A program made the position numbers and the translations under genes. Below, piece by piece: positions 30,301 to 37,347 of a stretch of DNA of 37,347 bases; positions within the stretch are counted from its first letter, which is position 1; every line of letters starts with the position of its first letter. The stretch covers positions 1-37,347 of IMG/VR virus record IMGVR_UViG_3300024054_000033; one strand, 5' to 3'. This DNA is from a virus. The notes below the pieces were generated by a model that worked only from the letters and a program-made list of their open reading frames with translations, searched no databases and was not told the origin of the DNA.

Positions 30301-33169
30301 AGTACCAGCAATGTTAGAACCTGGAGAATATGTAATAAATAAATTTAGTGTTAAGAAATTAGGAAAGAAATTTTTTGATAGTATTAATAAAAAACAAGAA
30401 GGTGGTTTAATTGAAGGATTAGGAATTCCTGAGTTTAATATTGATGAAATACTTAGGTTTATGAACTATGAGGTAACAGAGGATGACTTTTTAGAGCTTT
30501 TGTCTGCTTATCAGAAGGGTGCTGTTTGGACTAAAGATTTAATATATGAAATTATAAAATCACCTTATGTATCAACAAAAGACATGTTAGAATCCATAGG
30601 TAGAGGTGATAGGTTTTCTCCTACTTATTCTTTATTAGAAACCTTATTTAATATTCCTGGTGGTGATACAGTATTATTAAGTAAATTCAAACCGTTACTT
30701 TCTAATTTAGTAGAACAAGGAAAGTCATTATCTCCTTTAATGGGAATATTAGCTCCACTTCCTGATGTTTTAAAATCTAAAAAGTATTCAGAAATATATC
30801 CTGGGATTGTTGAAGGATCATTTAGTTCTTTATATGATAAAAAAACATATGTTGAATTATCAGATAATATTGCAGGATTTGCTGAAGGTTTTGGGGATTC
30901 ATTAGAAGATAATATTTTTCATCCTAAATTTTTTAGTATTTTTAGAGATAAAGTTAAAGACTTTAAATATTCTCTTAAAGAGTTGGAAGATGGTATTCGT
31001 GGTCAAATTAGTCAATCAGATAAAACTTTTGAGATATCTAGAAAATTATTTGAAGAGGATGTAGATGATGCATTTAGTGTTGCTATTCATGAATTAAGTC
31101 ATACTGTTGAAATATCTTCTGGTGGTAATGAGATTGCTGCTATTCTTGCATTGAGGAATGATATTAAAGCTAAATTTGTAGAGATGAGTAGTGAATTTAG
31201 AGAAATGGTAACGAGTACCCCTATAAAATATGGTTTTCCAGAAAAGGGATCACTTTCTTGGAAATTTAAATATGGTGAATATGCTAGAGAAAAATTAGAT
31301 GAAACTATTCCAATAGTAAAACTTGATAAAGAGGCAGATGATGAAAGAAATAAATTAATAAAAGAGATGATTGATGCTTCTTATAATTCAATGGAAGCAA
31401 ACTGGAAGGCACAACCAGAAAATAAGTTTAGAACTTTTTCATATTACTTATATCAAAATCTGATTGGTGAAACTTATGCTAGAGATGCAGCATTACGAAG
31501 AGAATTAACTCTTAAAGAAAGATTGTTTAATTTATTACCACATCCTAAAGCTGGTTTTGAATCTATGGGTGGTGAAGGTCTTTCTGGTTTAGCTCCTGAT
31601 GCTAGATGGAGTGTATTGTCTACAGAATTAATGCCATTAGAAGAAAGTTTAGAATTTAAATGGTCTTTTGATGAATGGCCTGATTATGATAAATTTATGA
31701 AATGGTATAAGGAAGCACAAGGTAAATGGATTAAACCTGCTTATGGTTTTACAACAGATTTAGAATTTTTTAATACTAGTTTTAAAAATTTATTAGAGTC
31801 TATGTCTGAAGGAAAGTCTACTGTTTTTGAATCTTCACTTGATATTAGGAAAATACTTGATCCTGAAGGTCTTGATTTTTATTCTTTTTCTGAGTTGTTT
31901 AGAGAAAGGTATTTACGAGGTATAGAAGAAATTTCTCTTAGAGATACTATGAATGATTATTATTATACTTTAGATCTTTATAGAAATCTTAAAGAATCTA
32001 GTTCAAATATTGATTTTTTTAAGAGTGATCCAAGGATAAAAGAATTATTGGGTAATTTAGGTTATACTGGTATAATATTAAAAAAAGATGGAGAGAAAGT
32101 TTATTCTATATTTGATAGTTCAGCAATTAGAAGTATAGAAGAATTTGCTACTACACTTCCTGATATTTTTGAAGATATTAAGATATCTACTGGTGGTCAT
32201 TTATCTGGTTATGGTGGTGGTGATATAATACCTGCTATGCTTGAACCAGGAGAATATGTTATTAATAAAGATAGTGTTAAACAATATGGTGTAGACTTTT
32301 TTGAAAGACTAAATAAAGGAGAAGTATTAAAAAGAGCAAAAGGTGGTGGTGTTGATTTAAGTGCTACACTTAGTATTGCTAATTTAGGTATGCAGCTTGT
32401 AGATAAATTATTTAGTGGAAAAGGTGCTGGTGGGATTTTGGGTAATTTATTTGGTTATATTTTTGGTGGTAGTAAAGGTGCTGGTGGAGGAAAGGGAATG
32501 GGTATGGGTTCTCCTATCCCTGTTTATGTAACCAATTTTGGTTCTATGTTATCTGGTGGTAGTAAAGGTGCTGGTGGAGATATTAATTCTTTTGTTGGTA
32601 GTGCTAAAGATTTATATAGTGGATTACTTGGTGATAAAACAGATATAGTTAATCAAACAACATCTGGTTTAATTAATTTATCTAAAACTGCTACTGATAC
32701 TGTTTCTACTTTTGTGAACTTACAAAATTCAGGTAGTGATTTAACAAATTCTTTTTTAAATAATGCATCTTCATTAGCACAATCATTTGGAAATATTGGT
32801 AGTGGATTTTTTTCTGGTGGTGGTGGAAATAGTATATTAACTACATTATTTAGTGGTGCTAGTGAATCTTTTGGTGAAGGTGGTGTAATTAGTGAACCTG
32901 TTTTTGGTGTTGGTTTAAATTCTGGTAGAAATTATGCTTTTGGTGAAAAAGGACAACCAGAATTAGTTTCTCCTATGACTTCTGTTAAAACAAAAGGGGG
33001 AAGTGTAGATAGTCAAAGTAATGTTTATGTTAATTTTCATATTAATGCAATTGATTCTAAATCTGGTACTGAATTTTTATTAAAACATTCACCTATAATT
33101 GAAGGTACAGTTTCCAAAGCATTAAAAAATAATAGACAAATTAGAAAAGATATGTTTAATAGTAGATAA
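24365..33169 (+). CDS. Tape measure protein with enzymatic-domain insertion
   Basis: Sets tail length and leaves through the tail tube; 2934 residues. Residues 1-930 are mostly coiled coil, with a duplication of about 80 residues (472-552 and 575-656). A hydrophobic stretch (WQIAGMLYLTTQAV) lies near 950, followed by the conserved core DYRKQTYALTATIG, GRSRVTDTLARMLKMHGIDI and KHIAGEYSVQIRRLEVTWGW. GGSIPGYGGGDSVPAMLEPG begins at 1968 and a second copy, GGHLSGYGGGDIIPAMLEPG, at 2610. Between them is a foreign-looking region with HELSH (2242-2246), GETYAR (Glu2369), and GYTGII (2566) with YSIFDSSAIRSI (2580-2591). The Gly-rich C-terminus is usual for the family. Tail length from the part outside the insertion would be of the order of 340 nm. 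Confidence 0.9.
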   Translation: MNENVLVERLEFKLGYEDFISGLRKITNEYHDVVTRISNLGGGVGKSFSQLSKSVNDVVITLGKNTESAIRNNFKVVQSNFATTHDNVRKLGSQIQSDLNTIDQLIKKRGQLLKEQAYAKETLRIAKEDFITKGGDLSPDAAQKTKVFTTIEDMAKKTTEEIGKLDARISVLQSKLYSNVSKLGADTAESFKVTANSVASSLLGISKESEKSLKTVFTTTGDLRKDIGSVVSGKEEIDKILKQRKLLGDQLNTIEQNRIKSQQSLDLARLALLKQNDASEATLYASRVAKLDKINKSIESLEIAHNEKIRKTVERQAQIPLEEVKLKKPKKKDVEDLKEYENKVKLLAKEKAANEKFLAKEKADYEEKMAKLTSSRIKQEEKVSEAYYVMEKSRSSSLYKEAFDNYRKAQQQLNEYLREQRVAIEAHDKIGNALAHAYSKLQPALDSVKQRATGVWNSILQSSKVSYDDYQSNFNRMISDTVKFGSLGPEQVAKYYNSFAKNKEMLVQNVKEIDSMIDALMRLRKIDPGVNVLISNFSTLKKNIQEQLKSLSSIKSSSLGGFEGIVTPVTDAFSGFQKIFSEMTRDVAAFGTLSKDDIVKYFSQFTISKQRIKENIEQLDALIAELKTFKNLDPGVTKLIQHFTNLRNSLKEQAKLMDESTKSAEKLNFSGPLAKSQEKIEQFHQKITELFARINKEKQLFKAQDFASPLGIQQGLQHWRQVVSISEQVRTQFINMRKEISNAERMQSAYEVEIVKTTNKQKQEEYRAYVEQIKVYINELRARLGAYSEQFTMGRNLRDTLVKNATAFKQSIKEQTADWATAFNNLNLMREKYEETRKYASRWGAENREAAQKGSKDVHEYGRAFTEARQRIQDAINSLKRLQSEKSLGFDATKLINSLGEMKKAFDSYSKEVGLMMAGSTKAVDAQARQASKAWYTLVWESLRNLRWQIAGMLYLTTQAVQGVRSILLGTFKEIDDYRKQTYALTATIGMNIDAETFKSQFNEIFLYSRNLMNQLQAESGKTYASFEDLVMVTRSFAQAGIFPRTDEDIAKIGTLATAVKVMTEGMANAGVQMRQEIMALIEGRSRVTDTLARMLKMHGIDIQKAMREWEVIGKDRLTGFSELFSSFAEINKHIAGEYSVQIRRLEVTWGWIKRVAAESLTLQVAKDVDKLVSAMGDLSKGTLTDFGKELVGNVRTGLTFIYETLKSVGSVLLEIYNTFMRLFSTIGRLMEVTDEGYAGLSRWGKEISDFLKALYTVEYILRRVVLAFEYIASAIAGAALDFRAMYLFFSGDTKGYKKAWLERQRVMAEVKEKIALIEVEYQEVLAGTSKKAKELETSLKGLDNQTKKNIDNALDYGGAITNANKALIELDEIGKKYKPKEEKASDDLKKVKDIVEGQMASLTKELEQLSKTSGDQTEKIIEDARVKFEKQYDKSAENVQKIYALASENVKKTIDESNKKAELSTDNMGNYLINVWDRVVNYFRGNPLPIGTEFRGDKVSGTIASILSPESRSQLEKQEQEKQNVIIESTTRSLRVQDYKRRKSENEIAQLQKDIAKKREEIEKNIADKLAGKSKKTAIDMWDEYITLWDRFGSIDPYRKLTYDYWKYLADIEKAAQENRYVEENRLQLQEAAWNTYLEKVGLVQREVAHQVSEWEREMHGFDMSPLQKIDYTFENIATKIMENKKLVGELGEELKKSLLGKMDSLKQKAKELEYTKQLFELEKDRLEIVEKYSNLLSLSVSFSDKRLAASLRLDSEYKKWYMDQQIRLNELQKKFGNDENMKQFLQDYKTNFEEMDKYARMSLMEQQKEVWEPFYKALKDMQEQWAESISQTLTDILFDASDWTTKITDLFRTISKEIVNAFIRTNIVQPFMDQINNIGGGGIFGSLFGKTGTSEKGILGFLGLGGGGTSKKSDMTLSYSMASPLPVIVTNPGELGYSQMPQFVPESSLFTKMWQGLKDFAGFSYGGSIPGYGGGDSVPAMLEPGEYVINKFSVKKLGKKFFDSINKKQEGGLIEGLGIPEFNIDEILRFMNYEVTEDDFLELLSAYQKGAVWTKDLIYEIIKSPYVSTKDMLESIGRGDRFSPTYSLLETLFNIPGGDTVLLSKFKPLLSNLVEQGKSLSPLMGILAPLPDVLKSKKYSEIYPGIVEGSFSSLYDKKTYVELSDNIAGFAEGFGDSLEDNIFHPKFFSIFRDKVKDFKYSLKELEDGIRGQISQSDKTFEISRKLFEEDVDDAFSVAIHELSHTVEISSGGNEIAAILALRNDIKAKFVEMSSEFREMVTSTPIKYGFPEKGSLSWKFKYGEYAREKLDETIPIVKLDKEADDERNKLIKEMIDASYNSMEANWKAQPENKFRTFSYYLYQNLIGETYARDAALRRELTLKERLFNLLPHPKAGFESMGGEGLSGLAPDARWSVLSTELMPLEESLEFKWSFDEWPDYDKFMKWYKEAQGKWIKPAYGFTTDLEFFNTSFKNLLESMSEGKSTVFESSLDIRKILDPEGLDFYSFSELFRERYLRGIEEISLRDTMNDYYYTLDLYRNLKESSSNIDFFKSDPRIKELLGNLGYTGIILKKDGEKVYSIFDSSAIRSIEEFATTLPDIFEDIKISTGGHLSGYGGGDIIPAMLEPGEYVINKDSVKQYGVDFFERLNKGEVLKRAKGGGVDLSATLSIANLGMQLVDKLFSGKGAGGILGNLFGYIFGGSKGAGGGKGMGMGSPIPVYVTNFGSMLSGGSKGAGGDINSFVGSAKDLYSGLLGDKTDIVNQTTSGLINLSKTATDTVSTFVNLQNSGSDLTNSFLNNASSLAQSFGNIGSGFFSGGGGNSILTTLFSGASESFGEGGVISEPVFGVGLNSGRNYAFGEKGQPELVSPMTSVKTKGGSVDSQSNVYVNFHINAIDSKSGTEFLLKHSPIIEGTVSKALKNNRQIRKDMFNSR
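25778..26332 (+). repeat. Protein-level tandem duplication in the tape measure gene
   Basis: Residues ~472-552 and ~575-656 are clearly similar: KFGSLGPEQVAKYYNSF versus AFGTLSKDDIVKYFSQF, and LRKIDPGVNVLI versus FKNLDPGVTKLI, with the same helix pattern. Unit duplications such as this change tape length and so tail length. Confidence 0.75.
30266..30405 (+). repeat. First copy of the tape-measure C-terminal motif
   Basis: Codes for GGSIPGYGGGDSVPAMLEPG, EYVINKFSVKKLGKKFFDSI and NKKQEGG. Compare the second copy at 32192. The same motif closes many tape measure proteins once; here it brackets the inserted region. Confidence 0.85.
30406..32191 (+). other. Inserted polyvalent-type domains (metallopeptidase-like and ART-like)
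   Basis: About 600 residues (2014-2609) unlike the rest of the tape measure. FSVAIHELSHTVE with a nearby GG and, 127 residues after the first His, the Glu of GETYAR matches the HExxH...E pattern of zinc metallopeptidase domains found in large phage polyvalent proteins, including the AGExEAR-like third ligand. The later GYTGIILKKDGEKVYSIFDS plus SAIRSI fits the closing GYDGI(I/V)...YxxFxxxQI(K/R)S signature of ADP-ribosyltransferase-like domains in the same proteins. Both calls are by motif only. Confidence 0.6.
32192..32330 (+). repeat. Second copy of the tape-measure C-terminal motif
   Basis: Codes for GGHLSGYGGGDIIPAMLEPG, EYVINKDSVKQYGVDFFERL and NKGE. It differs from the first copy by codon choice and several residues, so it is an old duplication or was brought in with the insert. 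Confidence 0.85.
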
Positions 33170-33180
33170 GGGAAATTATT

Positions 33181-33522
33181 ATGCCAGATTTTAATTTTTC
33201 AATACACCATATAGAACCTGGACCTCCTATATTTAATGTGTTATCTACAGATATGGAGGGATATAAAAAGAAGACTAGATTAATAACTACTCTTCCAAAA
33301 AGAACTTGGAAAGTATTTATGTATTTATTAACTAAAGCTGAAAGGGATTTAGTATTAGCTCATTATAATTCCTGTTATGGTGGTTTAACTTCATTTCATT
33401 GGACAAGTGTTCCAACTTATATTGATACAGTTAGTTATTATAATGTTATTTATACTGGTTATAAAGAAACATTAACTGCTACATTGTTCAATATTGAAAT
33501 TGATTTTGAAGAATTTTTATAG
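33181..33522 (+). CDS. Minor tail protein, lambda gpM-like
   Basis: Tail-tip protein of 113 residues directly after the tape measure gene, as gpM in lambda. The pattern TRLITTLPKRTWKVFMYLLT followed by AERDLVLAHYNSCYGGLTSF and HWTS resembles gpM-type proteins, in which a strand pair is followed by a helix with (L/A)xxFxxxxxGxxxxFxW. ATG has a weak GGGAAA ribosome site. Order and motif agree. Confidence 0.6.
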   Translation: MPDFNFSIHHIEPGPPIFNVLSTDMEGYKKKTRLITTLPKRTWKVFMYLLTKAERDLVLAHYNSCYGGLTSFHWTSVPTYIDTVSYYNVIYTGYKETLTATLFNIEIDFEEFL

Positions 33523-33533
33523 GAGTTGTTACT

Positions 33534-34376
33534 ATGCCTAATGTTCCATCAGGATTAATTCCAGCTTTATATAGACTATATAGTAAACCTATTCAGTTAG
33601 TAGAATTATATTTGGAATCTCCTTATACTAATCCTTCACATTTTTATTGTGGTAATAATGAGGATATTACTTTTAATAGTCAGGTTTATACAGCTATTGC
33701 TGCTAAAAGGAGTTCTATAAGATCTGAAGAGGGTACTATTTTACAAGAGTTAAATATACAATTAGACAATATTGATTTAGAATTTAGAACATTGATTTCT
33801 TCTGGAATGTTGGATAGAAAAAAATGTGTTATAAAATTAGTTTTTTATGATTTTTTAAGTGATCCAGCAAATTATGTTACATTATATTCTGGATATTTAG
33901 ATGCTCCTAGTGGTGATAATAGGTGGTGTACATTATTATTAAAACCATTTTCTATATTTGAAAGAGAATTTCCTAGAAGAATTTATCAAACTGGTTGTAA
34001 TTGGACATTTGGTGATGCTCAGTGTGGTATAACATTATCAGACTATCAATTAACAACATATATTGGTGCTAGTGGTAGTGGTACTCCTGTTACTTCTACT
34101 TTTTTACCTTATGTTGGTTCTGGTTGGATTCCTGATTATTTTGTTCCTGGTTATGTTTTAATGACTTCTGGATCTTGTGATGGTCAAGTACGACCTATTT
34201 TGTATCATAGTGATATAAGTATAACATTAAGGGTAGCTTTAGATGGTGTTCCTGCATATGATGATACATTGTTAGTACAAAAATTATGTGCTAAAACCCC
34301 TGCCTTTTGTCAAGCATATAGTAATTATCTTAATTATGGTGGATTCCCACAAACACCATTAAAACCTACATTATAA
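33534..34376 (+). CDS. Minor tail protein, lambda gpL-like, with Fe-S cysteines
   Basis: 280 residues. Cys155, Cys164, Cys252 and Cys259 are spaced 9 and 7 within pairs, the same within-pair spacing as I recall for the iron-sulfur ligands of lambda gpL. Typical segments are ESPYTNPSHFYCGNNEDITF (N-terminal), RRIYQTGCNWTFGDAQCG and CAKTPAFCQAYSNYLNYGGF. In lambda the C-terminal part sits in the tail tip and holds a [4Fe-4S] cluster. The gap between the pairs (88) is larger than in lambda, meaning an inserted beta domain. It follows gpM in order. Confidence 0.85.
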   Translation: MPNVPSGLIPALYRLYSKPIQLVELYLESPYTNPSHFYCGNNEDITFNSQVYTAIAAKRSSIRSEEGTILQELNIQLDNIDLEFRTLISSGMLDRKKCVIKLVFYDFLSDPANYVTLYSGYLDAPSGDNRWCTLLLKPFSIFEREFPRRIYQTGCNWTFGDAQCGITLSDYQLTTYIGASGSGTPVTSTFLPYVGSGWIPDYFVPGYVLMTSGSCDGQVRPILYHSDISITLRVALDGVPAYDDTLLVQKLCAKTPAFCQAYSNYLNYGGFPQTPLKPTL

Positions 34377-34390
34377 TTGGAAATTATAAA

Positions 34391-34882
34391 ATGTGGAATT
34401 TTACTTCTGAAGAAATTCAAGAGAAAAGAGAATTAATTGTAATAGAAGCAAAAAAGTTATTGAATATACCATTTAGACATAATGGAAGAACTAGATTTGG
34501 TTTAGATTGTTTAGGTTTATTGTACGTTCCATATAAAAGAGCAGGAATAGATTTACCATCTAATGATGGAAGATCCTATATCCCTGATTGGTATAAATTT
34601 TGTGATAATGAAAGATATTTAGATAAAATATTAGAGTTTTCTCATTTTATTGATAATCCATTAAAAGCAGATGTATTAACATTTAAATGTTTTAAACCTA
34701 AAGTAACACATGTTGGTATTTATTTAGGTGATAATTTGTTTATTCATTGTCCATCTTTACCTAATCCTACTAATAGTAAGGTTAAAATTGATTCATTAGA
34801 TGATAAGGTTTGGAATAGGATGTTTTATAAGTTTGTTAGATTTAATGGTTTTAAAATAGAAGAGAATAATCATGTCAACTAG
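34391..34882 (+). CDS. Tail-tip NlpC/P60 peptidase, lambda gpK-like
   Basis: 163 residues. Cysteine peptidase with the catalytic residues Cys40 (GLDCLGLL), His107 (THVGIYLG) and a third polar residue, probably His119 (LFIHC). Lambda K and relatives may degrade peptidoglycan cross-bridges or take part in tip assembly. The Mov34-like first half of lambda K is absent, so only the NlpC/P60 half is present. The start ATG 34391 lacks a strong ribosome site. The end overlaps the next gene start by 11 bases. Confidence 0.8.
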   Translation: MWNFTSEEIQEKRELIVIEAKKLLNIPFRHNGRTRFGLDCLGLLYVPYKRAGIDLPSNDGRSYIPDWYKFCDNERYLDKILEFSHFIDNPLKADVLTFKCFKPKVTHVGIYLGDNLFIHCPSLPNPTNSKVKIDSLDDKVWNRMFYKFVRFNGFKIEENNHVN

Positions 34883-37347
34883 AGGTCAATTAATAGGAAG
34901 TTTAATTGGTGGTATTGGTGGTGCTTTATTTGGTTTTGGTGTAGGTGGAATGGCTTTAGGTGGTATGATTGGATTATGGTTAGATCCACCAGATCCACCA
35001 GATCCACCACCATTAGGTGATTTAGGTATTAATTCTTTTGTAAGAAATATGCCAGTACCAATTGCTTATGGACATAATAAAATTTATGGTGGTTGTATTT
35101 GGATTGGTAGTAATGGTGTTCATACAGTAAATGAAGGAAGTAATAAAACTCCAAAATATAGTATTTATTATACTGCTGATTTTGCTATAGCTTGGTGTGA
35201 AGGTCCAGTTTATTCCTTTATTCAGCCTTTATTTAATGATAAGGATTTTTCTGAACTATCTAGTGAAGATCATGTCTATATTGAATTAACAAATTATGCT
35301 GGTACAAGTGATCAATCATTAGATAGTTTAATTTCTTCATTTTCTGGTTCTGAAGCTGTTCCTTTTAGATATACAGCATATTCTGTAGCATCTGGTTCAA
35401 TTGGTGGTTCTAATTCATTACCTACATTATCAATGATATTATATGCAAAAAATATTGAAGGAGATGGTGAATCTAATACTGTAAAAGCTTTATATGATTT
35501 TTTAACTGATACTCATTATGGGTGTTGTATTCCTACAGCTTTAATAGATGGTAGTCCTACTACTTCTGGATCATGGAAAGTTGCAGCAGATTATTGTGAT
35601 GTTTCAGTAGATGGTGAGCCTAGATTTAGATATTCTAATTATTTTAATGGTAAGGTTAAAGGTTATGACATAATTAAAGACATGTTACAAACTTGTAGGG
35701 GGTTTATATACTATTCTGGTGGTTTGATTAAAATACAAATTGCTCATAATGATGAAATACCTGTTTTTTATTTTTCTGAGTATCATGAAGAAACATTTGT
35801 TACTAGTGGATCTTGTACTACACTTAAATTGTATGCAGACTTTTCAGATTATCCAGTTCATAGTGATGTTACTGGTGCTGCTGGTTATTGGGATGGTGAT
35901 ACTGGTATTGTTACTTATGGTGGAAATTCTTATACATTTATAGTTTTAAAACAATATTCTACTTATATTGATTTAGTAGATTCAATAGGAATATCTTTGG
36001 GAGCTGGTGTAAGTTTTACATTAGTTAAATCCAATATTAAAAAAGATACTTTTAGTTACTCTAGAAAAGCTAAAGCAGATAGATATAATAGACATAGAGT
36101 TGAATTTATTAATAAAGATGATAAATTTAGAACAGATTTTGTTGAAGTTGATAATACTTATGATATTAATTTAACAGGAGAAATAAGAGAACAGACATTT
36201 CAATGTAATGGCATTAAAAGAAAATCTCAAGCTATGAGAATGTGTACATTTTTTTCTGATTTTAATAGTTATGTGGATTATACATGCTCTTTTGATACAG
36301 ATATTGTAGGATTTTTATTATCTGTTGGAAGTATAATAGGAGTTACTAATTATGTTCCTGCTTGGAGTGCTAAATTATTTAGAATAATTGCTTTGGAAGA
36401 AATGGATAATTATGAAGTAAAAGTATCTTGTATTGAATATGTCCCAAGTGTATTTTCTGATAGTGCTGATCCTTGGGAATCTACCACTACTTATGAAATA
36501 CCAAATCCATATACACCACCAGAAAATTCTACAATTCTAGAATTGTATGAGGATTCAACAGAAAATAAGATAAATATTTGTTTTAATAAACAAGCATCAT
36601 ATTCTTATTGGTTAGGTAATGATGTTTATTATTCTTATGATGGTGTAAATTATTATTTTAAGGAAATGTATGGTGTAACTTCTCCTAGTGTAGAATTAGA
36701 TTCTTCTATAGATGAAACAGATGATATAATACCATATGATGCAGCTACTATGTTTGATAGTTTTCCTGAATCTGGTTCTTTTTGGGTAGGTAATGAAGAA
36801 ATCTATTATGGTTCTATTAATGATCTTAGTGATCAATTTGAAGAATGTATAAGGGGTTATAATAATACTGAACCTGAGAGTCATTCTGCTGGTGATATTT
36901 GTTCATTGAGAAAAACAACTACTCCACAATTTATTTTTACAGATAGTGATATAGCAAAAACTATTTATTTTAAAGCTATAGCTTCAAATGTTTATGGAAT
37001 AAAGGCAAAAGATACTTTTCCTGAAAATAGTATAACAATTGGTGGAAAATATTTAAAACCAAGAAAAGTATCTTCTTTAGAACTTAATGGACAAGGAAAT
37101 GATCATACATTAGTTGCTAGTAATGATGCTGAATTAACATGGTCTGTTGTAGCAGATGGTGTAACATATGGTTATGGTTATTCTTATGGTGATTATGCTG
37201 GTTATGGTGAAGGATCATATGGTAATTTGATTAAACTTGTACTTTATGTGTATAAGACATCTGGAATGGTATTTTTAAGAAGTTATGAAGAAACTGATTT
37301 AACATTAGGAACTTATAATTATACTTCTGCTTATAACATTGCTGATA
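34872..37347 (+). CDS. Tail tip attachment/host specificity protein, lambda gpJ-like (partial)
   Basis: Open to the window end (825 codons seen). ATG 34872 overlaps the end of the peptidase gene in another frame. The N-terminus is Gly-rich and hydrophobic (SLIGGIGGALFGFGVGGMAL), followed by PPDPPDPPPLGDLGINSFVR and MPVPIAYGHNKIYGG, the normal opening of gpJ-type proteins. Later parts (AIAWCEGPVYSF, LYDFLTDTHYGCCIP, YDIIKDMLQTCRGFIYYSGG) match the central hub region. The gene order L-K-J agrees; no gpI-like gene lies between. The C-terminal receptor-binding part is outside the window, so host range cannot be judged. Confidence 0.85.
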   Translation, partial: MSTRGQLIGSLIGGIGGALFGFGVGGMALGGMIGLWLDPPDPPDPPPLGDLGINSFVRNMPVPIAYGHNKIYGGCIWIGSNGVHTVNEGSNKTPKYSIYYTADFAIAWCEGPVYSFIQPLFNDKDFSELSSEDHVYIELTNYAGTSDQSLDSLISSFSGSEAVPFRYTAYSVASGSIGGSNSLPTLSMILYAKNIEGDGESNTVKALYDFLTDTHYGCCIPTALIDGSPTTSGSWKVAADYCDVSVDGEPRFRYSNYFNGKVKGYDIIKDMLQTCRGFIYYSGGLIKIQIAHNDEIPVFYFSEYHEETFVTSGSCTTLKLYADFSDYPVHSDVTGAAGYWDGDTGIVTYGGNSYTFIVLKQYSTYIDLVDSIGISLGAGVSFTLVKSNIKKDTFSYSRKAKADRYNRHRVEFINKDDKFRTDFVEVDNTYDINLTGEIREQTFQCNGIKRKSQAMRMCTFFSDFNSYVDYTCSFDTDIVGFLLSVGSIIGVTNYVPAWSAKLFRIIALEEMDNYEVKVSCIEYVPSVFSDSADPWESTTTYEIPNPYTPPENSTILELYEDSTENKINICFNKQASYSYWLGNDVYYSYDGVNYYFKEMYGVTSPSVELDSSIDETDDIIPYDAATMFDSFPESGSFWVGNEEIYYGSINDLSDQFEECIRGYNNTEPESHSAGDICSLRKTTTPQFIFTDSDIAKTIYFKAIASNVYGIKAKDTFPENSITIGGKYLKPRKVSSLELNGQGNDHTLVASNDAELTWSVVADGVTYGYGYSYGDYAGYGEGSYGNLIKLVLYVYKTSGMVFLRSYEETDLTLGTYNYTSAYNIAD

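Noticed and set aside
35740-35943. Leu/Met-rich 67-residue frame in the gpJ-like gene
   Set aside because: It is a shifted reading of the gpJ-like frame, which is continuous over the same region.
1-37347. Stop-codon recoding
   Set aside because: TAA, TAG and TGA all end genes at expected places (for example TGA in the portal gene, TAG in the K-like gene), and no long gene needs readthrough.

Overview
The window is part of the genome of a very AT-rich tailed bacteriophage, most likely a long-tailed siphovirus. It holds a near-complete packaging, head and tail module plus one flank of the replication and regulatory module. The tail-tip cassette is the lambda order M-L-K-J, including a gpL homologue with the iron-sulfur cysteines, so a Gram-negative host is the best guess. 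Promoters resemble sigma-70 sites and ribosome sites are AGGAG or GGAGG. All three stop codons are used as stops, so the standard code applies. No tRNA, integrase, lysis gene, CRISPR array or insertion sequence was found.

Left arm (1-6113, all genes on the minus strand): small, mostly unknown genes, several with zinc-finger-like cysteines, a ribbon-helix-helix DNA-binding protein, a DUF3820-like protein, and a 535-residue replication initiator at 3875-5482. The initiator gene contains a lambda-like origin: five 13-14 bp iterons about 21 bp apart, then an AT-rich tract, then two inverted repeats. Between 5483 and 5690 lie a leftward promoter for the initiator and, on the plus strand, a perfect TTGACA/TATAAT promoter followed about 65 nt later by a strong intrinsic terminator. 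This predicts a small RNA in the same place as lambda OOP, and it carries an ACCUCCU motif like the 3' end of 16S rRNA.

Right arm (6192-37347, all plus strand): small terminase, a homing-endonuclease-like gene, large terminase, a portal with a C-terminal MuF-like domain, an S-adenosylmethionine-decarboxylase-like gene, a protease with a long acidic tail, major capsid protein and a likely decoration protein, then an intrinsic terminator. About 5.8 kb of decoration or fibre-like genes follow, then head-tail connectors, tail terminator, a small zinc-binding protein, tail tube, the tail assembly chaperone pair joined by a predicted -1 frameshift at A AAA AAA, and a 2934-residue tape measure protein. 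The tape measure has a ~640-residue insertion carrying metallopeptidase-like and ADP-ribosyltransferase-like segments between two copies of its usual C-terminal motif. Tail-tip genes M, L and K follow, and J runs off the end.

Most worth follow-up: the OOP-like RNA with an anti-Shine-Dalgarno motif, the origin inside the initiator gene with one iteron in a different reading frame, the decarboxylase inside the head operon, and the enzymatic insertion in the tape measure protein.
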